A DNA stretch of 41,850 nucleotides from Candidatus Nomurabacteria bacterium (GCA_943356445.1 CALREZ010000005.1:1-41850), one strand, 5' to 3'; shown: positions 29,202 to 38,327, counted from the first letter of the stretch. Numbers and translations: made by a program. Notes: generated from the letters alone by a model not told the origin.

Positions 29202-29314
29202 AGCTTCCTCGCTTTTTTGTGTTGGAAAACAACCAGCCCTTTTCAAGGCTATCACGCACCGACCATTCCGTCAATTTTGCAAGAGACATTCCTCTGCTGT
29301 ATGATAATGGCATT

Positions 29315-30010
29315 ATGCAACGAACATTCAAAGAACTGGCGAAAGAACAGGTACCACCGCAGGTAATCATTACGGCGGCTTTTGTTGTTATGCTGACGAT
29401 CGGCTATGGCGTTTGGTCGGAAGAAACGAGCGGGAACATTACCGTCGCTTCAACTTTATACGGAACGGAAGTTTTTGTAGATAACGGAAGAGCCGGAATC
29501 ATAAAAACGGCGGGAGAAAAAGAAACATATAATTACCCGGCAGGCAAACACACCGTCGTGGTCGCGAGAGGCGGATATTGGCCATGGAAAAAAGATTTGA
29601 ATATCTCTCCAAAACAAACCATCACGATAAATCCCTTTCTTGTCCGACAAGAAATCAAGCCGGAAGTCATTCCGCAATTTTCCGTCGCTGATGGGGTCGC
29701 AACGGAAAGCGAAGAATACCTGAACACCCTCGCTCTCTTTGACGGAATTTCCATTCCCTCGGATATTGCCCCGATTATCTCCGCCATCTCTCTCAAAGAT
29801 GTCCGCGCCGCTGACTATTATCCGGGAAGAAAAGACGTCTTGCTGGTAGCTGTGCAAAATGGAATTTTTGCAATAGATGCGGTTCAAAACGACCCGAGAA
29901 ATTTCCAGCCGATCTATGAAGGAACATCTCCGATATTCGTAAAAACAGCCAACGACGTACTCTTTATAAAAGACGGAAATTCCCTTTTTAGGATCTCCGG
30001 AATAAATTAA
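29315..30010 (+). CDS. PEGA-domain-like membrane-anchored protein
   Basis: TM then GNITVASTLYGTEVFVDNGRAGIIKTAGEKETYNYPAGKHTVVVARGGYWPWKK. Confidence 0.65.
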   Translation: MQRTFKELAKEQVPPQVIITAAFVVMLTIGYGVWSEETSGNITVASTLYGTEVFVDNGRAGIIKTAGEKETYNYPAGKHTVVVARGGYWPWKKDLNISPKQTITINPFLVRQEIKPEVIPQFSVADGVATESEEYLNTLALFDGISIPSDIAPIISAISLKDVRAADYYPGRKDVLLVAVQNGIFAIDAVQNDPRNFQPIYEGTSPIFVKTANDVLFIKDGNSLFRISGIN

Positions 30011-31941
30011 TGAAGATTGTAAATGTCATACCAATAACGCAAGGCGTTCTCAAGGAAGTTCTTACCTATTACACGTCAAAAGACGCCGAAAAAAATTCTC
30101 TGGTCATGGTGCCTTTGCGAGGCAAATCGGTTCCCGGACTCGTGGTATCGGCAGAGGATGCCAACGAAGCGAAGACGCGGCTCCGAACTTCTCGCTTTAC
30201 CCTCAAACGCGTTGAGAGAGTGGCGGAAAGAAATTTTCTGCTTCCGGAATTCATCAATGCGGCGGAAGAAACGGCAAAGTATTTCGCTTGCACGCCGGGA
30301 GGGATCATCGCCGATCTTGTTCCCTCGCGCATCTTTGAAGAATATCTCAAATTCAAAGGAGCCCTCTCACCCCTACTCTTAAAAGAAAATATCGGGAAGA
30401 CAAAAGTTCCCCAGCCGGAAAATCTCAAGAATGTTGATAAATATGCCGTCCAAGCGAACGACGAAGACCGTTTTTCCGTTTATCGCGGAATTATTCGCGA
30501 GGAATTCGCAAAAAGTTCGTCGGTATTCATCGCTTGTCCGACCACCATCAGCGTTGAAACGGTTTTTCACGAGCTCGGCAGAGGAATAGAACAATATACT
30601 TTTTTCCTTCACGGAAAAATGACGCCGACTGAAATGCTCGCGAAGTGGAAAATAATCCTTGAAACGGCGCACCCGGTACTCATTATCGCGACACCGTCTT
30701 TTTCTTCAATCCCCAGAGCGGACTTCGGCGCTTTTATTATAGAACAGGAAAGCCGCGATGCTTACCACGCCATTTCCCGACCGTTTTTTGATTTCCGATT
30801 TTTTCTGGAACGATATTCCGAAAAAATGAACGCGCGTTTCATCGTAGGCGATTTTTTTCTCCGCGTTGAAACGCTTCGCCAGCATGAGCTTCGCAACTTC
30901 TCCGCCATCATTCCGCTTCGTTTCCGATTGCTTTCAACATTGGAACAATCGGTCATTGACATGAAGAAAGAAAAAGCGGACGGCCCGAAAGAAAACGGCT
31001 TCCGCGTTATCAGCGAAAAACTGGCAAAAGCGATTGATTCAACCCTGTCTTCCGGCGGAAATGTATTTTTATTCGGCGTCCGCAGAGGTCTTGCTCCGAT
31101 TACCGCCTGCCGAGATTGCGGAAACGTCCTCTCTTGCTCCCGATGCAAAATCCCCTATGTGCTTCACCGTGAAGGAAAAAGAAATATCTTTATCTGCCAC
31201 AAATGCGAGGAAAGAAAAAAAACGGAGATTATGTGTCCGATATGCGGAGGGTGGAGACTGCACGCGCTCGGAGGAGGAGTAGAACTTACCGCGGAAGAAG
31301 CGCGCGCGATGTTCCCTCATGCGACCGTATACGAACTTCATTCCGATATCGCCAAAACAGACAAAAAATGCGCGGAGATTGCCAACGCGTTCAACAACTC
31401 CCGCGGTTCCATTCTCGTTGGGACCGAATTTGCTCTTCCTTACGTTGAAAAAGTTTCCCTTTCCGCCGTTATTTCCATAGACACGCTTTTCTCTCTTCCC
31501 GATTTCCGCATACAAGAAAAAATACTCCGCAAACTTATGGAAGCGAAATCAAAAGCGGAAAAAACGTTTATAGTTCAGACGAGATACGCGAATGAAAAGA
31601 TATTCCAATCCATTATACAGGGCAATCTCCTTGAGTTTTACAAAAACGAAATAACGGAAAGGAACCGATTCTTCTATCCTCCTTTTTCCGTTATCATCAA
31701 GATCCGTTTTGAAGGGACGGACGAAGACGTGGCAAATAAGGCCGAAGGTCTTGAAAAAACTTTCTCAAAATACAGCATTAAGATATTTCCCGCTTTCATT
31801 CCAAAGATAAGGGAAAAATATCAAGTCAATGCCATCATAAAAATTCCGGCCGACAAATGGCCCGACGCTGAATTGTTTGAAAAAGTGCTCGCTCTTCCGC
31901 CATGTTTCCGAGTAAAGGTGGATCCGGAAGACCTGCTGTAA
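30010..31941 (+). CDS. priA: PriA-like primosomal protein N', degenerate helicase motifs
   Basis: Eight-Cys zinc module CRDCGNVLSCSRCKIPYVLH...FICHKCEERKKTEIMCPICGG; N-terminal 3'BD-like VPLRGKSVPGLVV; overlaps upstream stop (TAATG). Confidence 0.8.
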   Translation: MKIVNVIPITQGVLKEVLTYYTSKDAEKNSLVMVPLRGKSVPGLVVSAEDANEAKTRLRTSRFTLKRVERVAERNFLLPEFINAAEETAKYFACTPGGIIADLVPSRIFEEYLKFKGALSPLLLKENIGKTKVPQPENLKNVDKYAVQANDEDRFSVYRGIIREEFAKSSSVFIACPTTISVETVFHELGRGIEQYTFFLHGKMTPTEMLAKWKIILETAHPVLIIATPSFSSIPRADFGAFIIEQESRDAYHAISRPFFDFRFFLERYSEKMNARFIVGDFFLRVETLRQHELRNFSAIIPLRFRLLSTLEQSVIDMKKEKADGPKENGFRVISEKLAKAIDSTLSSGGNVFLFGVRRGLAPITACRDCGNVLSCSRCKIPYVLHREGKRNIFICHKCEERKKTEIMCPICGGWRLHALGGGVELTAEEARAMFPHATVYELHSDIAKTDKKCAEIANAFNNSRGSILVGTEFALPYVEKVSLSAVISIDTLFSLPDFRIQEKILRKLMEAKSKAEKTFIVQTRYANEKIFQSIIQGNLLEFYKNEITERNRFFYPPFSVIIKIRFEGTDEDVANKAEGLEKTFSKYSIKIFPAFIPKIREKYQVNAIIKIPADKWPDAELFEKVLALPPCFRVKVDPEDLL

Positions 31942-31955
31942 GCAACAAGAAAAAA

Positions 31956-32008
31956 GGAAAAAGCAAAAAAGGAGGCCGCGCGACAGCAATTCCGTTTTTG
32001 CTTTTTCC
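31956..32008. repeat. 14-bp A/T-rich perfect inverted repeat between priA and def
   Basis: ggaaaaagcaaaaa ... tttttgctttttcc. Confidence 0.7.
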
Positions 32009-32035
32009 GGTTATTTGTTGTACTCTTGGTATATT

Positions 32036-32569
32036 ATGACAGACATCGTACAAAAAGACGATCCGGTGCTTCGCAAAAAAACAAAGGAAGTGCCTGTCAA
32101 AGAAATAACATCGCCGAAGATTAAAAAGGTCGTTGACGATATGAAAAAGGCTCTCGCCTCGCAAGACGACGGGGTGGCTATTGCCGCACCGCAAATAGCG
32201 GTTCCTTTGAGCATTTTTGTCGTGTCAGGAAAAGCGTTTTTGTATGAAAATACAAAAGAAGGAGAGGAAATGCAGCAAAAAACCATACCTCCCGATATGG
32301 TCTTCATAAATCCGGAAATCATAAAGATATCCAAAAAGAGAGTGGTCGTCCCGGAAGGATGTCTTTCCGTTCGGTGGCTCTACGGAAAAACCGTCCGCGC
32401 GGAAAAAGTAAAAGTGCGCGCCTATAATGAAGACGGAAAACTTTTTGAATACGGAGGAAGCGGGCTCGTGGCGCAGATATTCCAGCACGAAACCGATCAC
32501 CTGAAAGGAATTCTCTTCATAGATCACGCAACCGATATCCAAGATATGCCCCCGGAAGAACAGCATTAA
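32036..32569 (+). CDS. def: Peptide deformylase
   Basis: DDGVAIAAPQIAV, EGCLS, QHETDHLKGILFID. Confidence 0.93.
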   Translation: MTDIVQKDDPVLRKKTKEVPVKEITSPKIKKVVDDMKKALASQDDGVAIAAPQIAVPLSIFVVSGKAFLYENTKEGEEMQQKTIPPDMVFINPEIIKISKKRVVVPEGCLSVRWLYGKTVRAEKVKVRAYNEDGKLFEYGGSGLVAQIFQHETDHLKGILFIDHATDIQDMPPEEQH

Positions 32570-32575
32570 AAAAAC

Positions 32576-32606
32576 AACGCCCCGAAATAAATCGGGGCGT
32601 TTTTTG
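32576..32606 (+). terminator. Terminator after def
   Basis: acgccccgaaataaatcggggcgttttttg. Confidence 0.85.
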
Positions 32607-32607
32607 C

Positions 32608-33021
32608 TTAATAGCGAAGCACTTCGCGAGAGTACTGGAGCAGGCTCTTTTTGTCGGGAGCTTTGTACAATACGGCGTGGGTATAATTTCTGTTTTTCAA
32701 AAGATAAAATGTTTCCCCCGCGACTCTTTCCAGGGCTTCTTTCATCGTTTCGTTCTTCACTTCAAACGAAAAGATATTTGAAAGCGAAGAACTTTTGAGC
32801 TCATTCAGTTCGCCCAGATACTCGCCGTTTTGTCCCAGCAGCCACACGACCTCCATATGAAGGTAACAATCCGTTCGTTTCAAGAAGAAACTGTAATCCG
32901 GATCTCCTACGGTTTGAAGCTCTTCCAGCATTTCTCTTCTCAGGTGCTGCGCGAGCCACGGGTGTTCGGCGAAGGCGGCTTCTATCTCCTTTTGTCTGTT
33001 TTCTTGTTTACAATGAGACAT
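32608..33021 (-). CDS. Hypothetical protein
   Basis: 137 aa, co-oriented 11 nt downstream of the TonB-like gene. Confidence 0.55.
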   Translation of the reverse strand: MSHCKQENRQKEIEAAFAEHPWLAQHLRREMLEELQTVGDPDYSFFLKRTDCYLHMEVVWLLGQNGEYLGELNELKSSSLSNIFSFEVKNETMKEALERVAGETFYLLKNRNYTHAVLYKAPDKKSLLQYSREVLRY

Positions 33022-33032
33022 AGTTTATCCTC

Positions 33033-33731
33033 TCAGTCGGTAATAAAATGAAATGGTACGGTAATTTTTATGATTTCTTGCGGAAGTTCTCTCGGGAACG
33101 GATGGAAAGGAGCGGCATCGTCTATGACTTGAGTCGCAGCATTTTTAAGATTCAGAGAAACGGAAGAATCCGCGTATCGCGCGATGACTTCGCCGTTTCT
33201 TCCAATGACGATATGCATGGAGACCTCGCCGTTCTCATCCGCTTTGTTGTTTGAGTTTCCGATCATCATCAGTTTTTCACGACAATCGTCAACGTACCGA
33301 CGATAAGCCGATGCCGAAAGAACTTCGGATTTTGAAAAAGCATTATCCTCGTGATTGTCAAAAGCGATGTTCTCGGCAACATATTGCATGTCTTTTTTCA
33401 AACTTTCGCCATCCAAATGAGAAACGGTTTTTTCCGGAACGAACGATACGGAAGAAACAAAAATTGACCCGTGTTTCTTTTCTTTCGCATTTTTTACGAG
33501 AGAAGGTTCGGATGAACTCTTTCTTGCCATTCCCGTTATTTCTTTCCCTTGGGTTTTCGGGATTTCAATAAGCGTCGCCTGCATGACAGAAACTTCTTTT
33601 TTCAAATAAGCTCCGTGAGACACGGGAAAAATGAATAATCCGGCAAGAAGAAACGAGTGGAGAAAAAACGACAAAACAAAACAGAGATACCATTGCCTTG
33701 CCGTTCTTGTTGTTTTTTTCAAAAAACTCAT
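33033..33731 (-). CDS. TonB C-terminal-domain-like protein
   Basis: N-terminal TM; GEVSMHIVIGRNGEVIARYADSSVSLNLKNAATQVIDDAAPFHPFPRELPQEIIKITVPFHF. Confidence 0.75.
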   Translation of the reverse strand: MSFLKKTTRTARQWYLCFVLSFFLHSFLLAGLFIFPVSHGAYLKKEVSVMQATLIEIPKTQGKEITGMARKSSSEPSLVKNAKEKKHGSIFVSSVSFVPEKTVSHLDGESLKKDMQYVAENIAFDNHEDNAFSKSEVLSASAYRRYVDDCREKLMMIGNSNNKADENGEVSMHIVIGRNGEVIARYADSSVSLNLKNAATQVIDDAAPFHPFPRELPQEIIKITVPFHFITD

Positions 33732-33844
33732 AACGGCGCCTCTTTTTCGCGTTAAAAATTCAAAGTATTCTGAAATAGAGAATATCACAACTATTATCGT
33801 TTGTCAAAATGTTGTTTCTCTGCAAACAAGGTAAAATAAAACAT

Positions 33845-34372
33845 ATGAGAAAACGTCTGTTACCCCTCTGTTTTTTGTTCGGAATTTTATACGGAGCTTT
33901 TTTTTATGAAAAGACTGTTCCCTTTCCTTCACAGGGCGAAACAGAACAAAAAATCCAACGTGGAAACGTTGTTCGCGTAGTTGACGGCGATACTCTTGTC
34001 GTTCGCATAGACGGTGATGAAGAAAAAATTCGCCTCATCGGTCTGGATACGACGGAAGTGGTTGATCCGAGAAAAACCGTGGAGTGTTTCGGAAAGGAAG
34101 CGTCCGATGAAGCAAAAAGAATCCTCACCGGAAAATCCGTTCGCATAGAAACCGATCCGTCTCAAGGTCTCTACGACAAATACGGAAGAATGCTTGCCTA
34201 CGTTTTTCTTTCCGACGGAACGAATTTCAACCGGCGCATGATAGAAAATGGGTACGGATATGAATACACCTATCGCCTGCCGTACAAATATCAAAAAGAA
34301 TTCAAACAAGCCGAAAAATACGCGAGAGAAAACAAAAAAGGATTGTGGGCGGACGGAGTTTGCGAAAATTAA
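33845..34372 (+). CDS. Thermonuclease (staphylococcal nuclease-like), signal-anchored
   Basis: VVRVVDGDTLVVRIDGDEEKIRLIGLDTTE...GKEASDEAKRIL...YDKYGRMLAYVF. Confidence 0.93.
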   Translation: MRKRLLPLCFLFGILYGAFFYEKTVPFPSQGETEQKIQRGNVVRVVDGDTLVVRIDGDEEKIRLIGLDTTEVVDPRKTVECFGKEASDEAKRILTGKSVRIETDPSQGLYDKYGRMLAYVFLSDGTNFNRRMIENGYGYEYTYRLPYKYQKEFKQAEKYARENKKGLWADGVCEN

Positions 34373-34373
34373 A

Positions 34374-34400
34374 AAAGCCGACGATAAACGCCGGCTTTAA
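34374..34400. terminator. Hairpin terminator
   Basis: aaagccgacgataaacgccggcttt. Confidence 0.65.
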
Positions 34401-34412
34401 AATTATCTCGAT

Positions 34413-34703
34413 CTATTCGCACAAATCATCAAAAGAGGCGTAGAGAGAAACGATTTCCTTATCAATTCTTTCTTTTTCCTTTTCTTTTTGTTTAATAAGG
34501 AAAAGAATGACGGTCTTTTTTTCTTCCTCTGTCATTTCAGTATAAATTTTTTCATAAAGAGAAGTCATTGCTTCTATAAACGGTTCCAGCTGACTCTCTG
34601 CTATTTTCTGAGCACTCACTATTGCTCGGCAAGGTTTGGTTGTCCACTGATTATGAATCTGTGCAATGGTTATTCTCCAATTTCGTTCTAATTCTGTACC
34701 CAT
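34413..34703 (-). CDS. Hypothetical helical protein
   Basis: 96 aa ORF. Confidence 0.5.
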   Translation of the reverse strand: MGTELERNWRITIAQIHNQWTTKPCRAIVSAQKIAESQLEPFIEAMTSLYEKIYTEMTEEEKKTVILFLIKQKEKEKERIDKEIVSLYASFDDLCE

Positions 34704-34767
34704 TTTTCAATCCTCAATAAGAAGAACTTTCCTGAATCAATGTACCACAAATTTATTTTTTCAGCAA

Positions 34768-34801
34768 AAAACAACCGGCCTTTCGGTCGGTTGTTTTTTA
34801 A
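34768..34801. terminator. Hairpin terminator
   Basis: aaacaaccggcctttcggtcggttgtttttt. Confidence 0.8.
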
Positions 34802-34808
34802 TCGGAAT

Positions 34809-35156
34809 TTACATTCCTCTTTTTTGTCTGTGGCAATCGCGGCAAAGCAATTGTCCGAGACGGCTCTGATCGGGTTCAAAAGGAAGTTCATTGATTGAAT
34901 TTCCACAGCCTGAACATGACCAGTTTCCTTGGTGCATGACGCGAGGGCCTCTGTCTCCGCCCCTGCTGTCACGGCCTCCGCGGTTATCTCTGTCTCCGCG
35001 CTTTTGCTTGTGGCAATCGCGGCAGAGCAGCTGTCCCAATCGGTCTTGATCCGGCTGGAACGGGAGTTCGGTAATGGATGCTCCGCAACCGGAACAATTC
35101 CAATTACCTTGGTACATCTGACGGGTAAATCCCCTGTCGTTGTTATCGTACGCCAT
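34809..35156 (-). CDS. Tandem zinc-ribbon protein with RGG-rich linker
   Basis: Two copies of (Q)GNW(N/S)CSGCG.SI.ELPF.PDQ.RLGQLLCRDCH.QKRG joined by DRDNRGGRDSRGGDRGPR. Confidence 0.85.
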   Translation of the reverse strand: MAYDNNDRGFTRQMYQGNWNCSGCGASITELPFQPDQDRLGQLLCRDCHKQKRGDRDNRGGRDSRGGDRGPRVMHQGNWSCSGCGNSINELPFEPDQSRLGQLLCRDCHRQKRGM

Positions 35157-35365
35157 TTGAAATGTTTTATTTAATTCTCGACCTTATCGTGTAGGACAAG
35201 ATGGCTTCTTCACGAGCGCAACGCTGGATGAAATCTACCTTCTTTATCGCCAAAAACACTATGGGACTATTATAGTCAAAAGGCATAGGTAAAGTCAAAC
35301 CGTAAAATTCTGCGCTATTTACTTTACGTATTGTAAAGATTACTATTCTATATGTCAAACAAAAA

Positions 35366-35437
35366 CCCTCCATCGTTCAATGGATAGGACATAAGTTTCC
35401 GGAACTTAAAATGTAGGTTCGATTCCTACTGGGGGGA
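35366..35437 (+). tRNA. tRNA-Arg (anticodon CCG), no encoded CCA
   Basis: Acceptor CCCTCCA/TGGGGGG, D-stem GTTC/GGAC, anticodon arm TAAGT-TTCCGGA-ACTTA, T-arm GTAGG-TTCGATT-CCTAC, discriminator A. Confidence 0.95.
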
Positions 35438-35506
35438 CTAAAGCGAAGAAAAAAGTTGAAAGAAAAAAGCAAAAAGAGAACACATAACAAATTCAAACCA
35501 CAAAAG

Positions 35507-35667
35507 CCCCCCAAGCGAGTGAGATGCTCCTCACTCGCGGGTAGGAATTACCCCTCCGGAGTATAAACTACGCCCGATTGAGATATTTTATGATCCGCCG
35601 GCTGGCGGAGAAATAAAATATCCAATTGGTGTACTGCGCCTGTAAGGCGAGATATCCTACTGGGGGA
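35507..35667 (+). ncRNA. Candidate structured tRNA-like RNA/DNA element
   Basis: Outer pairing CCCCCA/TGGGGG and GTAGGA/TCCTAC, 9-bp hairpin GCGAGTGAG/CTCACTCGC, long hairpin 35574-35629; strand and transcription unknown. Confidence 0.45.
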
Positions 35668-35731
35668 CTGGGGAAAAGAAAAATGAAAAGAGCAAAAAGA
35701 AAAAAATAAATAAATTACCATTTTTAATTTT

Positions 35732-36748
35732 ATGGCATTTGAATCACTCCATACTCACACCACCCTTTCCGACGGGAAGCTTTCACATAAAGAGATGTTT
35801 GAACTTGCGGAATCGCTCGGTATTTCCGTTATTGCTTTTACCGATCATGATGCGGTTTTAAACGACGAAGCGCTTGCTTATCTGGAAAGCGTCCGTTCTT
35901 CGGAGATGAAATGGGCCTCGGGCATTGAAATAAGTTCAGCTCCTCCGAAAGAAATTGAAGGACTGGGAAAAGGCGGGCTCCACGTTATCGGACTTTTTGT
36001 TGATCCGAAAAACCAAGCATTAAAAGAGCATTGTCAAAAAGCGCAAGCCGCGCGAATAGAACGCATGCAAAAAATCGTTTCCAATCTTCAATCTCTCGGA
36101 TTTATCATTTCCGAAGAAGATTGTCTGAAAGCATCGGGAGGAGAAACGGTCGGGCGTCCTCACATTGTTGAAGCCGTCAATTCGCATCCGGAAAATGAAA
36201 ATACCGTCAGAGAACTCGTCGCAAAAATGGAGAAAGATTCTCTTACCGACGAAACAATAAAAGCCAAATACGAGGCGATGATGAATGGCGGTTCTCACCA
36301 AATTCCCTATTCTCTTTTTCTTTCGCAAGACGCCTATCTTCCCACCTATGTTGACGTTTCCTATGCGCCCGACTTGGACGAAACCGTCACACTTATCAGA
36401 AATGCCGGAGGAATCGCTATGATTGCCCACTACTTTACCGTCAAGAAAAAAATGCCTTTCTCTTTTATAGAGAAACTCCTCGCAGAAAAAAGAATAGACG
36501 GAATGGAAACCATATATGGACTATGGCATGTCGGAAAAAATGACGAACAAGAATTGGAAACGGAAAAAATGGAGATACGAAACCTCCTGAAAAAATATAT
36601 GGCCTTGGAATCCGGCGGTCCCGATGCTCATAATGAAGAAGATATGCGCCGATACGCCGAGGAACCGGATTTTGCAACGCCTTCCATCGGAATGACTGAA
36701 AAAATTCTCTTCTCGGGAAAAGCAGATAAAAAGCAATCGACTCTTTAG
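35732..36748 (+). CDS. PHP-domain metal-dependent phosphoesterase
   Basis: MAFESLHTHTTLSDGKLS, ISVIAFTDHDAV, IAMIAHYF, GGPDAHN. Confidence 0.88.
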   Translation: MAFESLHTHTTLSDGKLSHKEMFELAESLGISVIAFTDHDAVLNDEALAYLESVRSSEMKWASGIEISSAPPKEIEGLGKGGLHVIGLFVDPKNQALKEHCQKAQAARIERMQKIVSNLQSLGFIISEEDCLKASGGETVGRPHIVEAVNSHPENENTVRELVAKMEKDSLTDETIKAKYEAMMNGGSHQIPYSLFLSQDAYLPTYVDVSYAPDLDETVTLIRNAGGIAMIAHYFTVKKKMPFSFIEKLLAEKRIDGMETIYGLWHVGKNDEQELETEKMEIRNLLKKYMALESGGPDAHNEEDMRRYAEEPDFATPSIGMTEKILFSGKADKKQSTL

Positions 36749-36752
36749 TTTT

Positions 36753-36786
36753 AAAAACCAACGCAATAAAAAGCGTCGGTTTTTTG
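36753..36786 (+). terminator. Terminator after PHP gene
   Basis: aaaaccaacgcaataaaaagcgtcggttttttg. Confidence 0.75.
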
Positions 36787-36895
36787 ACATATGGCGCTTT
36801 CTCCAAACATGATATAATTCTTCCAGAAGCGGATCAAAGAGGGTTTCTTCTTTTTTTCTATCACATATACGGCATGACAAAGGAGGGATTTCCTC

Positions 36896-38323
36896 ATGAA
36901 TACGCACTTTGAAAAATATATAATAGCCAAGATATTTGCCATCTTCTTTTTCATACTGCTCGCCTCTTGCGCGGGAACAACGACAAAAACAGACACGGAA
37001 AATTCTCCGTATGCATTTCCGATGGTTCAAGCGACTTCGGCAAAAATTCTTTTATCCAATCCGAACGACATATCCTACGCATGTCCGGATTCTCTGCAAA
37101 AATTATGCGGAGCGTACGGTACGATTCAAAACAGATATATCACGCGGATCCCCGACGAAGAACTGACGATGATGTTTATAAACGGCATCGCCAAAGAACT
37201 TGGCGAGGTACCGATAAAAGATATTCATCCCGCGCCTTTTGTTTGCGCGCCGCATACTCAAAAATTATGCGATGCGTATAATACAATACAAAATCGCGGA
37301 AGCAAACGGATACCCGATGCCAAACTCACGGAAATGTTTATTCAAGGAGTCGTCAAAGAAATAAGCGCGAGTGACCCCTATTCAAGATATATTCCCTTAG
37401 GAGGTGTTGATCCTCACTTTTCACGCTATTCCGGTGTCGGACTAGCTACCGATAAAAACGAAAACTTCCCTTCCGATCTCATCGTTCGCCGGGCAATAGA
37501 AGGCGCGCCAGCCAGCCGGGCGGGAATCAAACGAGGGGATAAGATCACTCGAATAAACGGAATATCTGTCGCCAACAAAACGCAAAAAGAATCAACTGCG
37601 CTTATACGCGGCAAAGCCGGAACATCGGTCAAACTTATCATAAAACAAGGATGTTCGGAAAAACCGCGAACGATCTCTCTCCGAAGAGAAGATATCCGCG
37701 ATACGACTTCCGGAAAAATTAAACTCATTGACGGACGCTATGCGTATGTTCAAGTGTCAGACTTTATGGGAAACCCGGCAGAAAGAGTACGGTCTTCTCT
37801 CGCGCAAGCCACAGCGGGCCATAGCGATATCAGTGGGCTCATTATAGATCTTCGCGACAATCCGGGCGGGAGCGTTATGCAGTCCGTAAAATTCGTCAGC
37901 CTCTTTGTGGAAAAAGGCGACGCGTTGTATGAAAAAAATCAGGACGGAAAATACATTGCGTGGCAGATACCTCAAGGAAGCAAGGATATCATTCCGGGAA
38001 AACATATTGTTGTTCTGATCAACGGCGATTCCGCTTCGGCGTCAGAATTGTTTTCCGGAGCCATGAAAGATTTTGGCCGAGCAACAATTGTGGGAACGAC
38101 TACCTACGGAAAAGGAGTCATGCAAACGACTTTATTCCTCAAAGATAAGTCTCAACTTATTTTAACGATAGCGTATACGTTCACGCCGAACAAAACCGCT
38201 ATTCATAAGGTCGGCATATCCCCCGATGTGTACGTAAAAGAAGGAACCAACGAATCCTGCACCGGCGACGAACAGCTTGCCGCCGCCATAAAAATTCTCC
38301 AAGAAGGAGGACTGAAAAAATGA
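36896..38323 (+). CDS. S41-family C-terminal processing protease, lipoprotein
   Basis: Lipobox LLASC; PDZ ASRAGIKRGDKITRINGI; LIIDLRDNPGGSV; GDSASASELFSGAM; TTYGKGVMQT; SD aaaggaggg. Confidence 0.93.
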   Translation: MNTHFEKYIIAKIFAIFFFILLASCAGTTTKTDTENSPYAFPMVQATSAKILLSNPNDISYACPDSLQKLCGAYGTIQNRYITRIPDEELTMMFINGIAKELGEVPIKDIHPAPFVCAPHTQKLCDAYNTIQNRGSKRIPDAKLTEMFIQGVVKEISASDPYSRYIPLGGVDPHFSRYSGVGLATDKNENFPSDLIVRRAIEGAPASRAGIKRGDKITRINGISVANKTQKESTALIRGKAGTSVKLIIKQGCSEKPRTISLRREDIRDTTSGKIKLIDGRYAYVQVSDFMGNPAERVRSSLAQATAGHSDISGLIIDLRDNPGGSVMQSVKFVSLFVEKGDALYEKNQDGKYIAWQIPQGSKDIIPGKHIVVLINGDSASASELFSGAMKDFGRATIVGTTTYGKGVMQTTLFLKDKSQLILTIAYTFTPNKTAIHKVGISPDVYVKEGTNESCTGDEQLAAAIKILQEGGLKK

Positions 38324-38327
38324 TAAA

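Noticed and set aside
32030-32035. TATATT immediately before def as a -10 element
   Set aside because: It would place +1 downstream of the def start codon, and there is no good -35 at proper spacing.
35441-35506. Second complete tRNA adjacent to tRNA-Arg
   Set aside because: No canonical D-, anticodon- or T-loop could be formed; only acceptor/T-stem-like pairings of the structured element are present.
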